This document shows, piece after piece, positions 44,750 through 52,811 of a stretch of 64,000 nucleotides of DNA; the stretch's first letter is position 1, and each line of letters begins with the position of its first letter. Position numbers and translations under genes: made by a program. The notes under the pieces are model-generated. The model was given only the letters and a program-made list of their open reading frames with translations, was not told the origin of the DNA and searched no databases. The stretch is from Leptolyngbya sp. PCC 7375 (lineage in GTDB: Bacteria; Cyanobacteriota; Cyanobacteriia; Phormidesmidales; Phormidesmidaceae), in contig NZ_JH993797.1 of NCBI RefSeq assembly GCF_000316115.1, positions 916,486 through 980,485 on the forward strand. Direction: 5' to 3'.

Positions 44750-45109
44750 GAGGGTATCTAGGAAGACTAAGAGAAAGTTCTTTTAAATTACTTTTTTCAC
44801 CTTACACATCTTCCGTGTTTTCCCTTAAATTGCTTTCATAGCAATCTAGTCTATTCAATTTCGACTGACCGAAGGCTAATTGCATCCACGTCTGTAGTCA
44901 GTTAGAGCAATAATAATATTTACATTAGTGCTGGGCAAAGGTCTCTAAAGGGGCTTATGCTCAACAGTTTTTGTTTTTTGTGCTTGTTCAATTTCGGTTT
45001 ATTTCGTATTCGGTTTATTTCGTAAGACTTTCTGGCCACGTTCCCAGAGCCGTCCAGATATCGCCATCCGTATTACTACGCGATTTGCAGGATCACAGGA
45101 GATAAGGTT
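44750..45109. other. Gap upstream of the receiver-like gene
   Basis: 360 bp without a gene. It holds two near-copies of a GGTTTATTTCGTA segment (around 44996-45022), probably a short local duplication in the promoter region of the next gene. Otherwise nothing was recognised. Confidence 0.35.
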
Positions 45110-45496
45110 ATGAAGGCTATTGCAATTGTTGGAAGTACTGCTCAGTCTCAAACACTGCTAGCCGATTTGTTGCATTGGCATGGACTATCCGTTTTTCAGA
45201 TCGATGAAAATGAGGCTTTGCTATCTCTGCTGAGCTTTATTTCGCCTGAGTTAATTATTATTGAGCCCTCAGTTGTCACGGCTGAACTGGTGTGCGATCG
45301 CATCAAGCATAGTTCAGTGTTAGACAACGTACCCGTTATTGTGTGTGCCGACCGTATGCTCGGCACAGGTAGCGCTGATGCCTACCTCTATTCTCCCTAC
45401 ACCGCTGAGGACGTGTTTGCGAATATTCAGGTCCTACGTCCTCTATCTGCCCTCTTGTCAGACAGCGTCGTCGGCTCAGCCTGGGGTGATGCTTAA
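45110..45496 (+). CDS. Receiver-like (pseudo-REC) protein
   Basis: 128 aa with the beta-alpha pattern of response-regulator receivers: KAIAIVGSTAQSQTLLADLL, LSFISPELIIIEPSV, NVPVIVCADRM, DAYLYSPYTAEDVFANIQVL. The acidic pair after the first strand is missing (GSTAQ), the phosphoacceptor Asp is Glu (IIIEPS) and the conserved Lys is replaced (LYSPY). It therefore cannot be phosphorylated in the normal way and may be a constitutive or protein-interaction module. An AGGAG precedes the ATG. Its stop overlaps by 4 bp the stop of the convergent AAA gene. Confidence 0.8.
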   Translation: MKAIAIVGSTAQSQTLLADLLHWHGLSVFQIDENEALLSLLSFISPELIIIEPSVVTAELVCDRIKHSSVLDNVPVIVCADRMLGTGSADAYLYSPYTAEDVFANIQVLRPLSALLSDSVVGSAWGDA

Positions 45497-46836
45497 GCGT
45501 CGACACTTAAGCGTCCGCCAAAGTATTGTCTGTAGAGGCTGCAGCTAGCAGTTGCCCTATTGCCTGCTAAGGTAACCAGCCCCATACTTTCCAGGCGATA
45601 GGCGGTCATTGGTTCAAGTTCTGTGGCCATATCTTGTTCAATTACCTTGTAAAAGGTACGGGCCAGGTTAGGTTCCGCTTCAAAGATGGCCAGATAGCTA
45701 CGCAGGTGATCGCTATAAATGCCACTTTGCTGAGGGGCTTCATCAATCAGCTGTTTTAGCTCCATCTTGTGTACGCTCAGGTTATACAGCGCCAAATGAA
45801 TTAGATAGGGATGTCCTTCAACCAACGTATGAAGTGAGATCAAACTATCGTCCCATTCAATGCAATAACGTAGAGACAGCTGTTGGGTTTGCTCCAGCGT
45901 AAAGGCAGGTAACCGCAGGGGCAACCCCACATTAAACGGAGATTGGTGAATTTGTAACGGAATGTATGCTTCTGTGGCATAGGCCACCAGGAGGCGTAAG
46001 TACCCCCATTCGGTGAGGTTTTTGGCTTCTTCGTGCCACACCCGCAACATGGGCAAAAATTCTTGGGCCATGGCCGGGTGCTCAAAGACTGCCTGGAGAT
46101 CATCAATCACCAGTAACAGTGGCTGCTGCAGCGGATTTAAAATGCTGCTCTGCATATAGTTAGTACAACTGACCTTACTGCCTAAGTCGACATTCCATAC
46201 ATCATCCAGCTGGGCTGTGAACTTCAGCTGCTGGGTAATATTGGCGCAAAACCAGCGTAGAAATTTATCAAAATTGGCCAAGACACAGCTATCGGCCTGG
46301 CGGAAGTTAAGCCGTACAACTCTGAAATTTAAGGCTTGAGCTTGGGCGACCAGGCGATTCACCAGGGATGTTTTACCCCAACGTTCCGGCGCACGAATTC
46401 TTAGCAGTGCACCTGGCTTGATCAACTCCCCCATGGCCTGCTGTTCTACTGGAGGCCGTTCGATGTAGAGCGGAGACCCGAGAGGAAGTGGGCTACCGGG
46501 GAAGGTGGTGTCCGATTGATCGGCACCAGGCCACCATGGCCCTGGTGTATTGGGCTGATGCAGTTGATAGGCTTGCTGACGCAGCACTGCATGAATATTC
46601 TTTTTTGTTACTCGCTCTCCCAGGACCTGGGAGATCTTTTGCCACAGCCGTGAGCCAGTGACGCGAACATAGTCAGCATCGTAGCCCTCACTAGCTGCAA
46701 TTTGCGCATAGGTTGAACCTTGCCAGCATCGCCGAAAAACGACTTCTTGAATAGCCGTCAGCCGATACGGTGAAAGGAGTTTATCAACTAGCGTGATGGC
46801 ATCTTCAGGGGACATAGGGCCACCACCATTAATCAA
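45493..46836 (-). CDS. HTH-AAA ATPase (vMAP/AAA_35-like, STAND-type)
   Basis: 447 aa; an internal start at 46815 (MSPEDAITLVDKL) is equally possible. Residues about 10-90 form the N-terminal helix-turn-helix found in cyanobacterial STAND proteins (LTAIQEVVFRRCWQGSTYAQIAASEGYDADYV). The NTPase has Walker A in APERWGKTSLVN (149-160) and Walker B in PLLLVIDDLQAV (239-250). A helical C-terminus (about 350-447) resembles the winged-helix part of these proteins. WD40 repeats, usual in relatives, are absent; the AAA-WD40 protein encoded nearby has them. Role unknown. Confidence 0.85.
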   Translation of the reverse strand: MINGGGPMSPEDAITLVDKLLSPYRLTAIQEVVFRRCWQGSTYAQIAASEGYDADYVRVTGSRLWQKISQVLGERVTKKNIHAVLRQQAYQLHQPNTPGPWWPGADQSDTTFPGSPLPLGSPLYIERPPVEQQAMGELIKPGALLRIRAPERWGKTSLVNRLVAQAQALNFRVVRLNFRQADSCVLANFDKFLRWFCANITQQLKFTAQLDDVWNVDLGSKVSCTNYMQSSILNPLQQPLLLVIDDLQAVFEHPAMAQEFLPMLRVWHEEAKNLTEWGYLRLLVAYATEAYIPLQIHQSPFNVGLPLRLPAFTLEQTQQLSLRYCIEWDDSLISLHTLVEGHPYLIHLALYNLSVHKMELKQLIDEAPQQSGIYSDHLRSYLAIFEAEPNLARTFYKVIEQDMATELEPMTAYRLESMGLVTLAGNRATASCSLYRQYFGGRLSVDA

Positions 46837-47233
46837 AAGTATAGAAAATCACTATCAGTGGATGTCTCTCCTATTAACAATGGTTGGACATTAGGAAGCC
46901 ACTAATATATCAGGCCATTTGCGTTCTATTTTGTGATTCAATGTGTATTTTTGATACAGAAAACCGTTGAAACCTATGCCAATCAAGAATCGTAGCCTTC
47001 TTCACTATCCATAGGTCTAGCTAATCTGTACAGTCTATATAGCATAATGCTTTAGAATACTTTGCCCCTTTCATGACAAATTTTAAGCTAGTGTTTCCAA
47101 CGATCGTATCCTATGGATGCGATCGCACCGAAATTAAACCAGCACTGAATGATAATTTAATTTTTCAAAAAGAACTAGTTATTAAGTATGGATCTCTAGT
47201 ATGAGGGGTTAAGCCTCACGGGGGTAAGGGACT
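46837..47233. other. Gap upstream of the HTH-AAA gene
   Basis: About 400 bp, AT-rich, with one HIP1 palindrome near 47117 and no gene, strong hairpin or repeat that I can support. The promoter of the HTH-AAA gene should lie at its left end. Confidence 0.3.
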
Positions 47234-47596
47234 TTACGCATAATCTGTGAACAATGCAGTGACTGGATTGTGATCGCTGAGGGTATCCCAATCGTTACCA
47301 GAGAGGACCTCCGCTGTTTCTAAATATGGATACCATTGTGATGGAACAAAGAGGCCATCACAGTGATAAGGCTTTGTTTTATCAGTACTACACCGTAGAG
47401 TCTGGGGTAGATTTTGGTTAGGATTAGCCATTTGCCAACAATTCATCAAACCGAACTCTCTACGACAACGTTTCATCAGTTTGGGATGATTTTGTTGTAA
47501 CGCCTCTTTAGGATGTCTGAAACCAATGCTGTTGCGATTTTCATGGCTTAGGTATGAATGGCGGTAACGCATTGGGCTGTAGGTTGCGATTTTCAT
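47234..47596 (-). pseudogene. Remnant of an endonuclease/exonuclease/phosphatase-family gene (C-terminus)
   Basis: 120 codons. The last 50 (CDGLFVPSQWYPYLETAEVL, then DWDTLSDHNPVTALF) match the end of the EEP nuclease/phosphatase fold, where SDHNPV carries the catalytic Asp-His. The first 70 residues lack the earlier strands of the fold, and the protein is less than half the normal length. Its start lies in one copy of a 52-bp duplication, so it is probably the right-hand part of a deletion fusion. Confidence 0.6.
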
Positions 47597-47629
47597 AGCT
47601 TAGGTATGAATGGCGGTAACGCATTGGGC
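47531..47629. repeat. Direct repeat, period 52 bp, at the join of two gene remnants
   Basis: A 47-bp sequence beginning GTTGCGATTTTCAT occurs at 47531-47577 and again at 47583-47629, with one substitution. The stop of the peptidase-like remnant and the start of the EEP remnant both lie inside it. Confidence 0.9.
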
Positions 47630-48160
47630 AACAGAAACTATAAATGTCTGCATGATGGATAGTTGCATAGTTAAGCCGATTTCTCGAAATGGATACTGTG
47701 CAAGACCGGTTTGTTGGAACTCACGATTGTATTGATCAATGGCTAAAAGAGAGCCATTTTTTAACGCAGGACATACGGCTAAAGGCAGTTCTGTCGCCCC
47801 CATAAACTGGGGCTGAAACTGTTGAGCAACAAAAGCCAGTGAACTGCCGGGAGATTGTCGATTTTCCACATTGCCATTGGCAATGGATAGCTCGAAAAAA
47901 CCGGGAGAGAACGCTACTTGAGAGAGTCCTGTGGGGTCATGGGATAATAGTGGTAGATCCTTGGCATGGCAGCCAGCTATGATAACAACAGTGTAGGGGG
48001 CAGAACTATTGCCGATGGTAATGCCATACAGGGGACGTCCTTCACCAGAAACCCCGATCTCTTCAACCTTTGCACCATCAGCTTCTGTCGCTTTAATGAG
48101 ACTGTTAAGTTGTGTTATGTCAGTCCATTCCATTGTGTGCAGGGCTTGAGCAGGGTTCAT
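47600..48160 (-). pseudogene. Remnant of an M14 carboxypeptidase-like gene (N-terminus)
   Basis: 186 codons. The opening EEIGVSGEGRPLYGITIGN followed by YTVVIIAGCHA matches the start of M14 zinc carboxypeptidases. Where the zinc-binding HxxE should lie the sequence is CHAKDLPL, so the Glu is missing. The second half loses resemblance to the family, and the protein ends at the 52-bp repeat, far short of the usual 300 or more residues. It is followed 3 bp upstream by the MocR gene on the same strand. A degraded gene is the most likely reading; a short folded domain of new function is possible. Confidence 0.6.
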
Positions 48161-48162
48161 GG

Positions 48163-49650
48163 TTACAGTGAGCTTGCTAAAATTGTGCGGGCCAGCTGTT
48201 TCTTGGCCAAATCTCCTAACGTTTTCATCGCCTGGTCAATGGCATCCGACCAGGGTAACCCCGTATTCAAACGAAAACAGTTGCGATAGCCGTTGGAGGC
48301 TGAGAACATGGGGCCAGGGGCAATACTAATGTGATGTTGAATGGCGTCTTCAAACAGCTCTAGCGCGTCAAAACCACCGGGAATTTCAACCCAAAGAACA
48401 TGGCCTCCCGAGGGACGAGTAACCCGGGTCTCAGCCGGGAAATAATCTAGAATCGCCTGGAGCATGCGGTTCATTTGTTGTTGATAGGCACGGCGTAAAT
48501 TGCGCAGGTGGCGATCGTAGCCGCCATTGGCAAAGAATGCTGCCACGGCCAGCTGCGGGGCTGTGGCCGTCATGTGGCTAACGACAACTTTCATATGCTC
48601 TACCTGCGGTTGATAGCGACCTGGAATACACCAGCCTACCCGTAACCCTGGAGATAGGGTTTTACTGACCGATGAGCAGTAAATCACCCGTCCTTCGGTG
48701 TCAAAAGCTTTGATGGCCTTGGGGCGATTGCTCTCAAAGTTGAGATCGCCATAGATGTCGTCTTCGATCAGGGGCACGTCATACTGGTTGAGCAGATCCA
48801 CCAGGGCTTTCTTTTTGCGATCGCCCATGCAGCTACCAATGGGATTACTAAAATTCGATACCAACATGCAGGCCGCCACCGATTGATTTTCCAATGCAGA
48901 CTGCAGGGCACTTAGGGAAATCCCATCCCGTGGGTGGGTGGGGAGTTCCAGAACATTTAACCCCAGGGAGTTCATGGCTTCGAGGACCGCGTAGTATGCC
49001 GGCGACTCAATCACCACCGTATCTCCGGGCTGGGTCACGGTACGCAGGGCGATATAACAGGCTTCTGTGGTCCCCGCCGTTGCCACAATCTGATCCGGCG
49101 TAATGGAACAGCCCGCATTCAGCATGCGTTTGGCCACTTCTCGCCGCAAAGGTTCGCACCCTGGCACCGTGTTATAGGTATGCACCGCCATCGGATTGTT
49201 CCGCATCACCTGCCCCATCAATCGGTTGAGCGTATTAACGGGAAAGTGCTCCACACCAGGAACGGCGGCCCCCAAGTGGATGGTCTCGGGGGAAAGGTCC
49301 ATCCTTAGCAGCCGCAGCATGAGGGAAATATCAACGGGACGCACCTGGGGGGCGGGCATAGATTGGGAGGGTTCGTTGGGGAGCGCCAGTGCCGTGGTCT
49401 TGACGTAATACCCTGACTGGGGACGAGCCATAATAAAGCCCCGATCTTCTAGTAAGCGATAGGCTTCCAGCACCGTAGACATGCTGACCGATAGCTGCTG
49501 CTTGAGTTTGCGTACCGATGGCAGTCGATCCCCTGGTGCCAGCGTGCCCTCACGGATCAGGGCCTGAATGCGTTCAGCCACCTGTTCATAGAGGGTTTGG
49601 TCAGTTGCGGTTTGTAGCGGAGACAGCTGGGGAATAGGGCTGGTGGACAT
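48163..49650 (-). CDS. MocR/PdxR-like regulator (GntR HTH fused to class I aminotransferase fold)
   Basis: 495 aa from the ATG at 49650 (MSTSPIPQLS); the frame is open to 49893, but the extra 81 residues lie in the operator region and look non-coding. The GntR winged helix (about 18-85) shows TLAPGDRLPSVRKLKQQLSVSMSTVLEAYRLLEDRGFI. The aminotransferase-like part (about 110-490) has the PLP-site blocks TAGTTEACYIALR, NFSNPIG, PLIEDDIYGDL, the Schiff-base lysine in SSVSKTLSPGLRVGW and the C-terminal RLNTGLPW. MocR proteins bind PLP or an amino-acid adduct and control vitamin B6, amine or peptide genes. A four-site operator array lies just upstream. Confidence 0.92.
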   Translation of the reverse strand: MSTSPIPQLSPLQTATDQTLYEQVAERIQALIREGTLAPGDRLPSVRKLKQQLSVSMSTVLEAYRLLEDRGFIMARPQSGYYVKTTALALPNEPSQSMPAPQVRPVDISLMLRLLRMDLSPETIHLGAAVPGVEHFPVNTLNRLMGQVMRNNPMAVHTYNTVPGCEPLRREVAKRMLNAGCSITPDQIVATAGTTEACYIALRTVTQPGDTVVIESPAYYAVLEAMNSLGLNVLELPTHPRDGISLSALQSALENQSVAACMLVSNFSNPIGSCMGDRKKKALVDLLNQYDVPLIEDDIYGDLNFESNRPKAIKAFDTEGRVIYCSSVSKTLSPGLRVGWCIPGRYQPQVEHMKVVVSHMTATAPQLAVAAFFANGGYDRHLRNLRRAYQQQMNRMLQAILDYFPAETRVTRPSGGHVLWVEIPGGFDALELFEDAIQHHISIAPGPMFSASNGYRNCFRLNTGLPWSDAIDQAMKTLGDLAKKQLARTILASSL

Positions 49651-49677
49651 GGTTATGGCTCTGTCTTTGTGGGCACC

Positions 49678-49763
49678 GGTACAGTTAAGCTTCAAAAAAC
49701 CAGAACAGTTTGCCTTATTAGAACTGTACCCATAACAATTTAGCTCAACTGAGTCTGTTCTGG
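49678..49763. promoter_or_regulatory. Four-site operator array upstream of the MocR gene
   Basis: Two interleaved inverted pairs: GGTACAGTT (49678-49686) with AACTGTACC (49722-49730), and CCAGAACAG (49700-49708) with CTGTTCTGG (49755-49763). All four share an ACAG core, two on one strand and two on the other; the first three are spaced by 22 bp, two helical turns. Direct plus inverted sites of this sort are typical of MocR-type autoregulators. Confidence 0.6.
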
Positions 49764-49835
49764 TCAGGTATTTTTCGCGAAAATATAGCCATGCCCTATT
49801 TAAGGGGGTGTCCACTGGGAATGGAGGTCTGTCCC

Positions 49836-50126
49836 ATGAAGTTTCAGCGTCGTTTATCTGAGCCCCATATTGTTTTGCCACAGGAGCAGCCACCCCAGTG
49901 GTCCTTAACCGGAGAATGGTGGCGTTGTCTCACGTCAATCCCAAAAGAGGTCTGGACATCTGTTTTGAAATTGATGACAGGGTCGTCTGAACCCATTATT
50001 CAAAAACAATGCGATCTCAGGGGTCAAATCTCTTACAGCATCTATGACCCGAGCACCCAACACAAAATAGCCGGGTTATCAGAAACAGAGGTCCGGGTCT
50101 GGCTGGAAGAGAGATATTATCAATAG
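49836..50126 (+). CDS. Small hypothetical protein divergent from the MocR gene
   Basis: 96 aa from the ATG at 49836 (MKFQRRLSEPHIVLP), chosen because GGAGG lies 8-12 nt upstream; the ATG at 49791 adds 15 unlikely residues. Soluble, with a conserved-looking ending (STQHKIAGLSETEVRVWLEERYYQ) and two Trp-rich segments (SLTGEWWRCL). I know of no named family. Its promoter shares the MocR operator region, so it may be the regulator's target. It is followed by small repeats and the convergent znuA-like gene. Confidence 0.55.
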   Translation: MKFQRRLSEPHIVLPQEQPPQWSLTGEWWRCLTSIPKEVWTSVLKLMTGSSEPIIQKQCDLRGQISYSIYDPSTQHKIAGLSETEVRVWLEERYYQ

Positions 50127-50134
50127 TCACGGAT

Positions 50135-50206
50135 GTCCCTACAAGGGGACCGACCCTACAAGGGGACCCTACAAGGGAACCGACCCTACAAGGGGACCCT
50201 AAAGGG
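50135..50206 (+). repeat. Short tandem repeats between convergent genes
   Basis: Five units beginning CCCTA: the first and third are 17 bp (CCCTACAAGGGGACCGA and a one-base variant), the second and fourth 13 bp, and the last degenerate. Each unit can form a small CCCT/AGGG hairpin, so the array could act as a transcription or RNA-stability boundary. Confidence 0.85.
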
Positions 50207-50219
50207 GGCTACAGGAGAC

Positions 50220-51296
50220 TTACAGAGGGGCATCAGCCTCAACACAGGTGCCTCCCAGGGCATTGACCACCGTGCAGGTGTTGGAGACTAACATCGCTTG
50301 CATGGTCTCTGCACGGGTACCTGGACCACCAGGTCCTTCCACAAAGAGTGGATTAGGGGCCACCTTAACATTCGCATTTTTTGCCAGGGTCTCAATCAAC
50401 TGGGTATTAGACGTGGTTTCCGCAAAAATGGCAGGTACACCTAAGGTTTTTACATCATCCACCAGGTCGGCCACCCGTGAAGCCGAGGGAGATGTTTCGG
50501 TATTGATGCCACTCAGTGCCGCTTCCAGCTCTAAACCGTAGGCATCGGCAAAGTAGTTAAAGGCTTCATGGGTGGTCACCAGCTTACGATTGCTGGCGGG
50601 AATGGTGGTGACTTGGGCTGCTATCCAGGTATGTAGCTCCGTAAACTGAGTCGTGAGCAGCGCTGCGTTTTGGCCATAGAGATCCGCCTGTTCAGGATTA
50701 ATCTGTTGCAGCTGATCTGCAATGACGTCGGTGATATTGCTGGTGTTGAGCGCATTATGCCAAATGTGAGGATCCGCAACTAGTTCTTCTGTGTCTGTTC
50801 CTTCTGCATGGGCCTCTTCACCATGGTCATGGTCATGGGGATCAGCCAGGAGGGGATTGGGGACTGCCTGTTCATAAACCGCTACTTTAGGGGCCGCATT
50901 CGTGCTGGCTTCGACCATGGCAATGAGTTTAGGGGCAAACCCATAACCGTCGTAAAGTACCAGGTCAGCTTCATCAATGGCTTTGCGATCGGAGGGGGCG
51001 GCGGCGTAGGTATGGGGATCCTGCCCTGGCTCCATTAAGCAGGTGAGGGCAACGGTGTCTTGAGCAATCTGTTGAGTCAGGTCACACAGCACGCTGGTGG
51101 TGGCGACCACCTGAGGTAAATTAGCTGCTGTGGTTGTGTTATCGCCTGAAGCAGCCGTGTCGTTCTGTGTAGTCGGTTGGGCACAGCCCACTAACCCCAC
51201 CAGCATAGATACGGAGGCTATCCAACCCAGTTTGCCGATAGGCAGCAGGCCGGAACCTCGCTTGCTAGAACTCAAAACCTGATGATTACTCAACAT
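50220..51296 (-). CDS. znuA: Metal ABC transporter substrate-binding lipoprotein, ZnuA-like
   Basis: 358 aa from the ATG at 51296 (MLSNHQVLSS); the longer frame to 51368 would start inside the Zur-like box. A lipobox LVGC ends the signal region, so the mature protein starts CAQPTTQND and is lipid-anchored. Metal ligands are visible: His in PGQDPHTY, His in DPHIWHNAL, His in TTHEAFNYFA and the C-terminal Asp/Glu in IFAETTSN. The His- and acid-rich loop (DPHDHDHGEEAHAEG) is typical of zinc-specific members. No znuB or znuC lies in the window. Zinc is the best guess; manganese binders usually lack the His loop. Confidence 0.9.
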   Translation of the reverse strand: MLSNHQVLSSSKRGSGLLPIGKLGWIASVSMLVGLVGCAQPTTQNDTAASGDNTTTAANLPQVVATTSVLCDLTQQIAQDTVALTCLMEPGQDPHTYAAAPSDRKAIDEADLVLYDGYGFAPKLIAMVEASTNAAPKVAVYEQAVPNPLLADPHDHDHGEEAHAEGTDTEELVADPHIWHNALNTSNITDVIADQLQQINPEQADLYGQNAALLTTQFTELHTWIAAQVTTIPASNRKLVTTHEAFNYFADAYGLELEAALSGINTETSPSASRVADLVDDVKTLGVPAIFAETTSNTQLIETLAKNANVKVAPNPLFVEGPGGPGTRAETMQAMLVSNTCTVVNALGGTCVEADAPL

Positions 51297-51351
51297 TTTT
51301 AGGATTCCTGAAACCCGATACTGGTAATTTTTTGATGCGTCCTTCAAAGAA

Positions 51352-51368
51352 ATGATAATCATTATCAT
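51352..51368. promoter_or_regulatory. Fur/Zur-type box upstream of the znuA-like gene
   Basis: ATGATAATCATTATCAT, a perfect palindrome centred on 51360 and containing the 7-1-7 sequence TGATAATCATTATCA. It lies about 56 bp upstream of the chosen start, where a repressor would block the promoter. With a zinc-type binding protein downstream, Zur is the most likely regulator. Confidence 0.8.
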
Positions 51369-51509
51369 CTTAAAGGCATGCTAAAACGTCTTACTCTATC
51401 TGTCAATCCAAGAGAGCAGAGTGCCCCTGGTGCAAGGCATGCTACCAAAACTCTTTTTATGAGTGGTTAAAAAGAGTTTTTCTTTGGCTATAAACAAAAA
51501 TAATTTAAT

Positions 51510-51526
51510 AGAATGATTATCATTCT
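51510..51526. promoter_or_regulatory. Second Fur/Zur-type palindrome, upstream of the FAD-protein gene
   Basis: AGAATGATTATCATTCT, a perfect palindrome centred on 51518, 43 bp upstream of the FAD-protein start. It shares the ATGAT and ATCAT half-site elements with the box at 51352-51368 but not its exact sequence. Confidence 0.65.
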
Positions 51527-51569
51527 CATTACAGCTAAGCTTGTTGAGCCTAGTCATTAGGGAGGACCG

Positions 51570-52811
51570 TTGGGTAGTCATTTGAATCCATCATTTATGC
51601 ATAAGCCTTTGGACATTGCCATCATTGGAGCCGGACCCCAGGCGTTAACCCTGGTAACCCATTTACTGCAAAAGAAAAAAACGATGCGATCGCGGTTTCA
51701 GGTTTTTGACCCCAGCGGTCAGTGGTTGACCCAGTGGCATCGACAATTTGCGGCTCAAGAAATTCCCCATTTGCGCTCTCCTGCCGTTCACCATCCAGAC
51801 CCTAAATCCCAAGCATTGTTGAATTTTGCAGACCGGCGTTATCTGGAACTGCACAACCCCTACAATCGTCCAGGGACATCTCTGTTTCGAGACTTTTGTG
51901 AGAGGGTGATTGAGGACTGGCAATTACGAGATCGGGTTTTACCAGCACAAGTGACGGAGCTTATCTCCCAGAGAAGACGGTTTGCACTAACGTTAGACAA
52001 TGGGCAAACGGTGATCGCTCGACGGGTGGTGCTAGCGGTGGGTAATGCCATACCCAAGTTACCCGACTGGGCAATTTCAGTGGATGCCCCACCGGGTCGT
52101 CTATGCCATAGTACAGCGGTGGATCTGCGTAATTTACCGTCACTACAAGGAGAAACTGTTTTGATTGTGGGCAGTGGGCTCACCAGTGGCCACCTGGCCA
52201 TAGGGGCAGTGAAGCGAGGGGCCAGGGTGTTGTTAATGGCTCGCCGCAGATTTCAAGAAAAGATTTTTGATGCTGCTCCTGGCTGGCTCGGACCAAAATA
52301 TCTCAAGGGATTTCATGCGGAAACTGACTGGCACCAGCGCAGTCAGATGATTCAACAAGCGCGAGACGGTGGTTCCTTAACGCCCGCTATGTTGACCAGG
52401 CTCAGGCGTTTGTCCCGTGAGGATAAGGTGACATTGTACGAACATTGTCAGGTGAAAGAGTTGGCTTGGACGGGGAATGCCTGGCAGGTGCACTGTCAGA
52501 ATTACGCGGTGCATGATTGCTTAAATCATCAGTCGATTGATCGAATTTGGCTGGCGACTGGTAACCAGCTTGATGTTGCGAGTCAGCCGTTACTCAAAGC
52601 TATGATGGCTCGCTATCCGGTAGAGATAGTCAATGGGGTACCTGTTTTGGATAAACATCTGCGATGGCCGGGATGCGAGTTGTTTCTAATGGGACCATGG
52701 GCGGCATTGCAGGTGGGGCCAGTGGCCCGAAATTTGTTTGGTGGCAAATTATGTTGCGATCGCATTGTGCCTGCACTCATTAAACAAGTGGGTCTGCACC
52801 ATTGCTCATGA
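51570..52811 (+). CDS. FAD/NAD(P)-binding oxidoreductase (ornithine-monooxygenase or YdhS-like)
   Basis: 413 aa from the TTG at 51570, which follows GGAGG; the ATG at 51597 (MHKPLDIAIIGAG) lacks a ribosome-binding site but gives a tidier N-terminus. FAD Rossmann motif IAIIGAGPQALTL, then FQVFDPSGQWLTQW and EIPHLRSPAVHHPD, as in flavin N-hydroxylases such as ornithine monooxygenases. A second dinucleotide motif is VLIVGSGLTSGHLAIGAVKRG. It lies divergent to the znuA-like gene, with its own Fur/Zur-type palindrome upstream. Co-regulation with metal uptake would suit a siderophore- or metallophore-type hydroxylase or a redox protein; no partner synthesis gene is visible. Confidence 0.8.
   Translation: MGSHLNPSFMHKPLDIAIIGAGPQALTLVTHLLQKKKTMRSRFQVFDPSGQWLTQWHRQFAAQEIPHLRSPAVHHPDPKSQALLNFADRRYLELHNPYNRPGTSLFRDFCERVIEDWQLRDRVLPAQVTELISQRRRFALTLDNGQTVIARRVVLAVGNAIPKLPDWAISVDAPPGRLCHSTAVDLRNLPSLQGETVLIVGSGLTSGHLAIGAVKRGARVLLMARRRFQEKIFDAAPGWLGPKYLKGFHAETDWHQRSQMIQQARDGGSLTPAMLTRLRRLSREDKVTLYEHCQVKELAWTGNAWQVHCQNYAVHDCLNHQSIDRIWLATGNQLDVASQPLLKAMMARYPVEIVNGVPVLDKHLRWPGCELFLMGPWAALQVGPVARNLFGGKLCCDRIVPALIKQVGLHHCS

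Noticed and set aside
47600..48160. Functional M14 carboxypeptidase
   Set aside because: The zinc-site Glu is missing, the second half of the domain is absent and the frame ends in a local duplication.
50135..50206. Short tandem CCCTACAAGGG units as a CRISPR-like array
   Set aside because: Units are 13-17 bp and directly adjacent without unique spacers.
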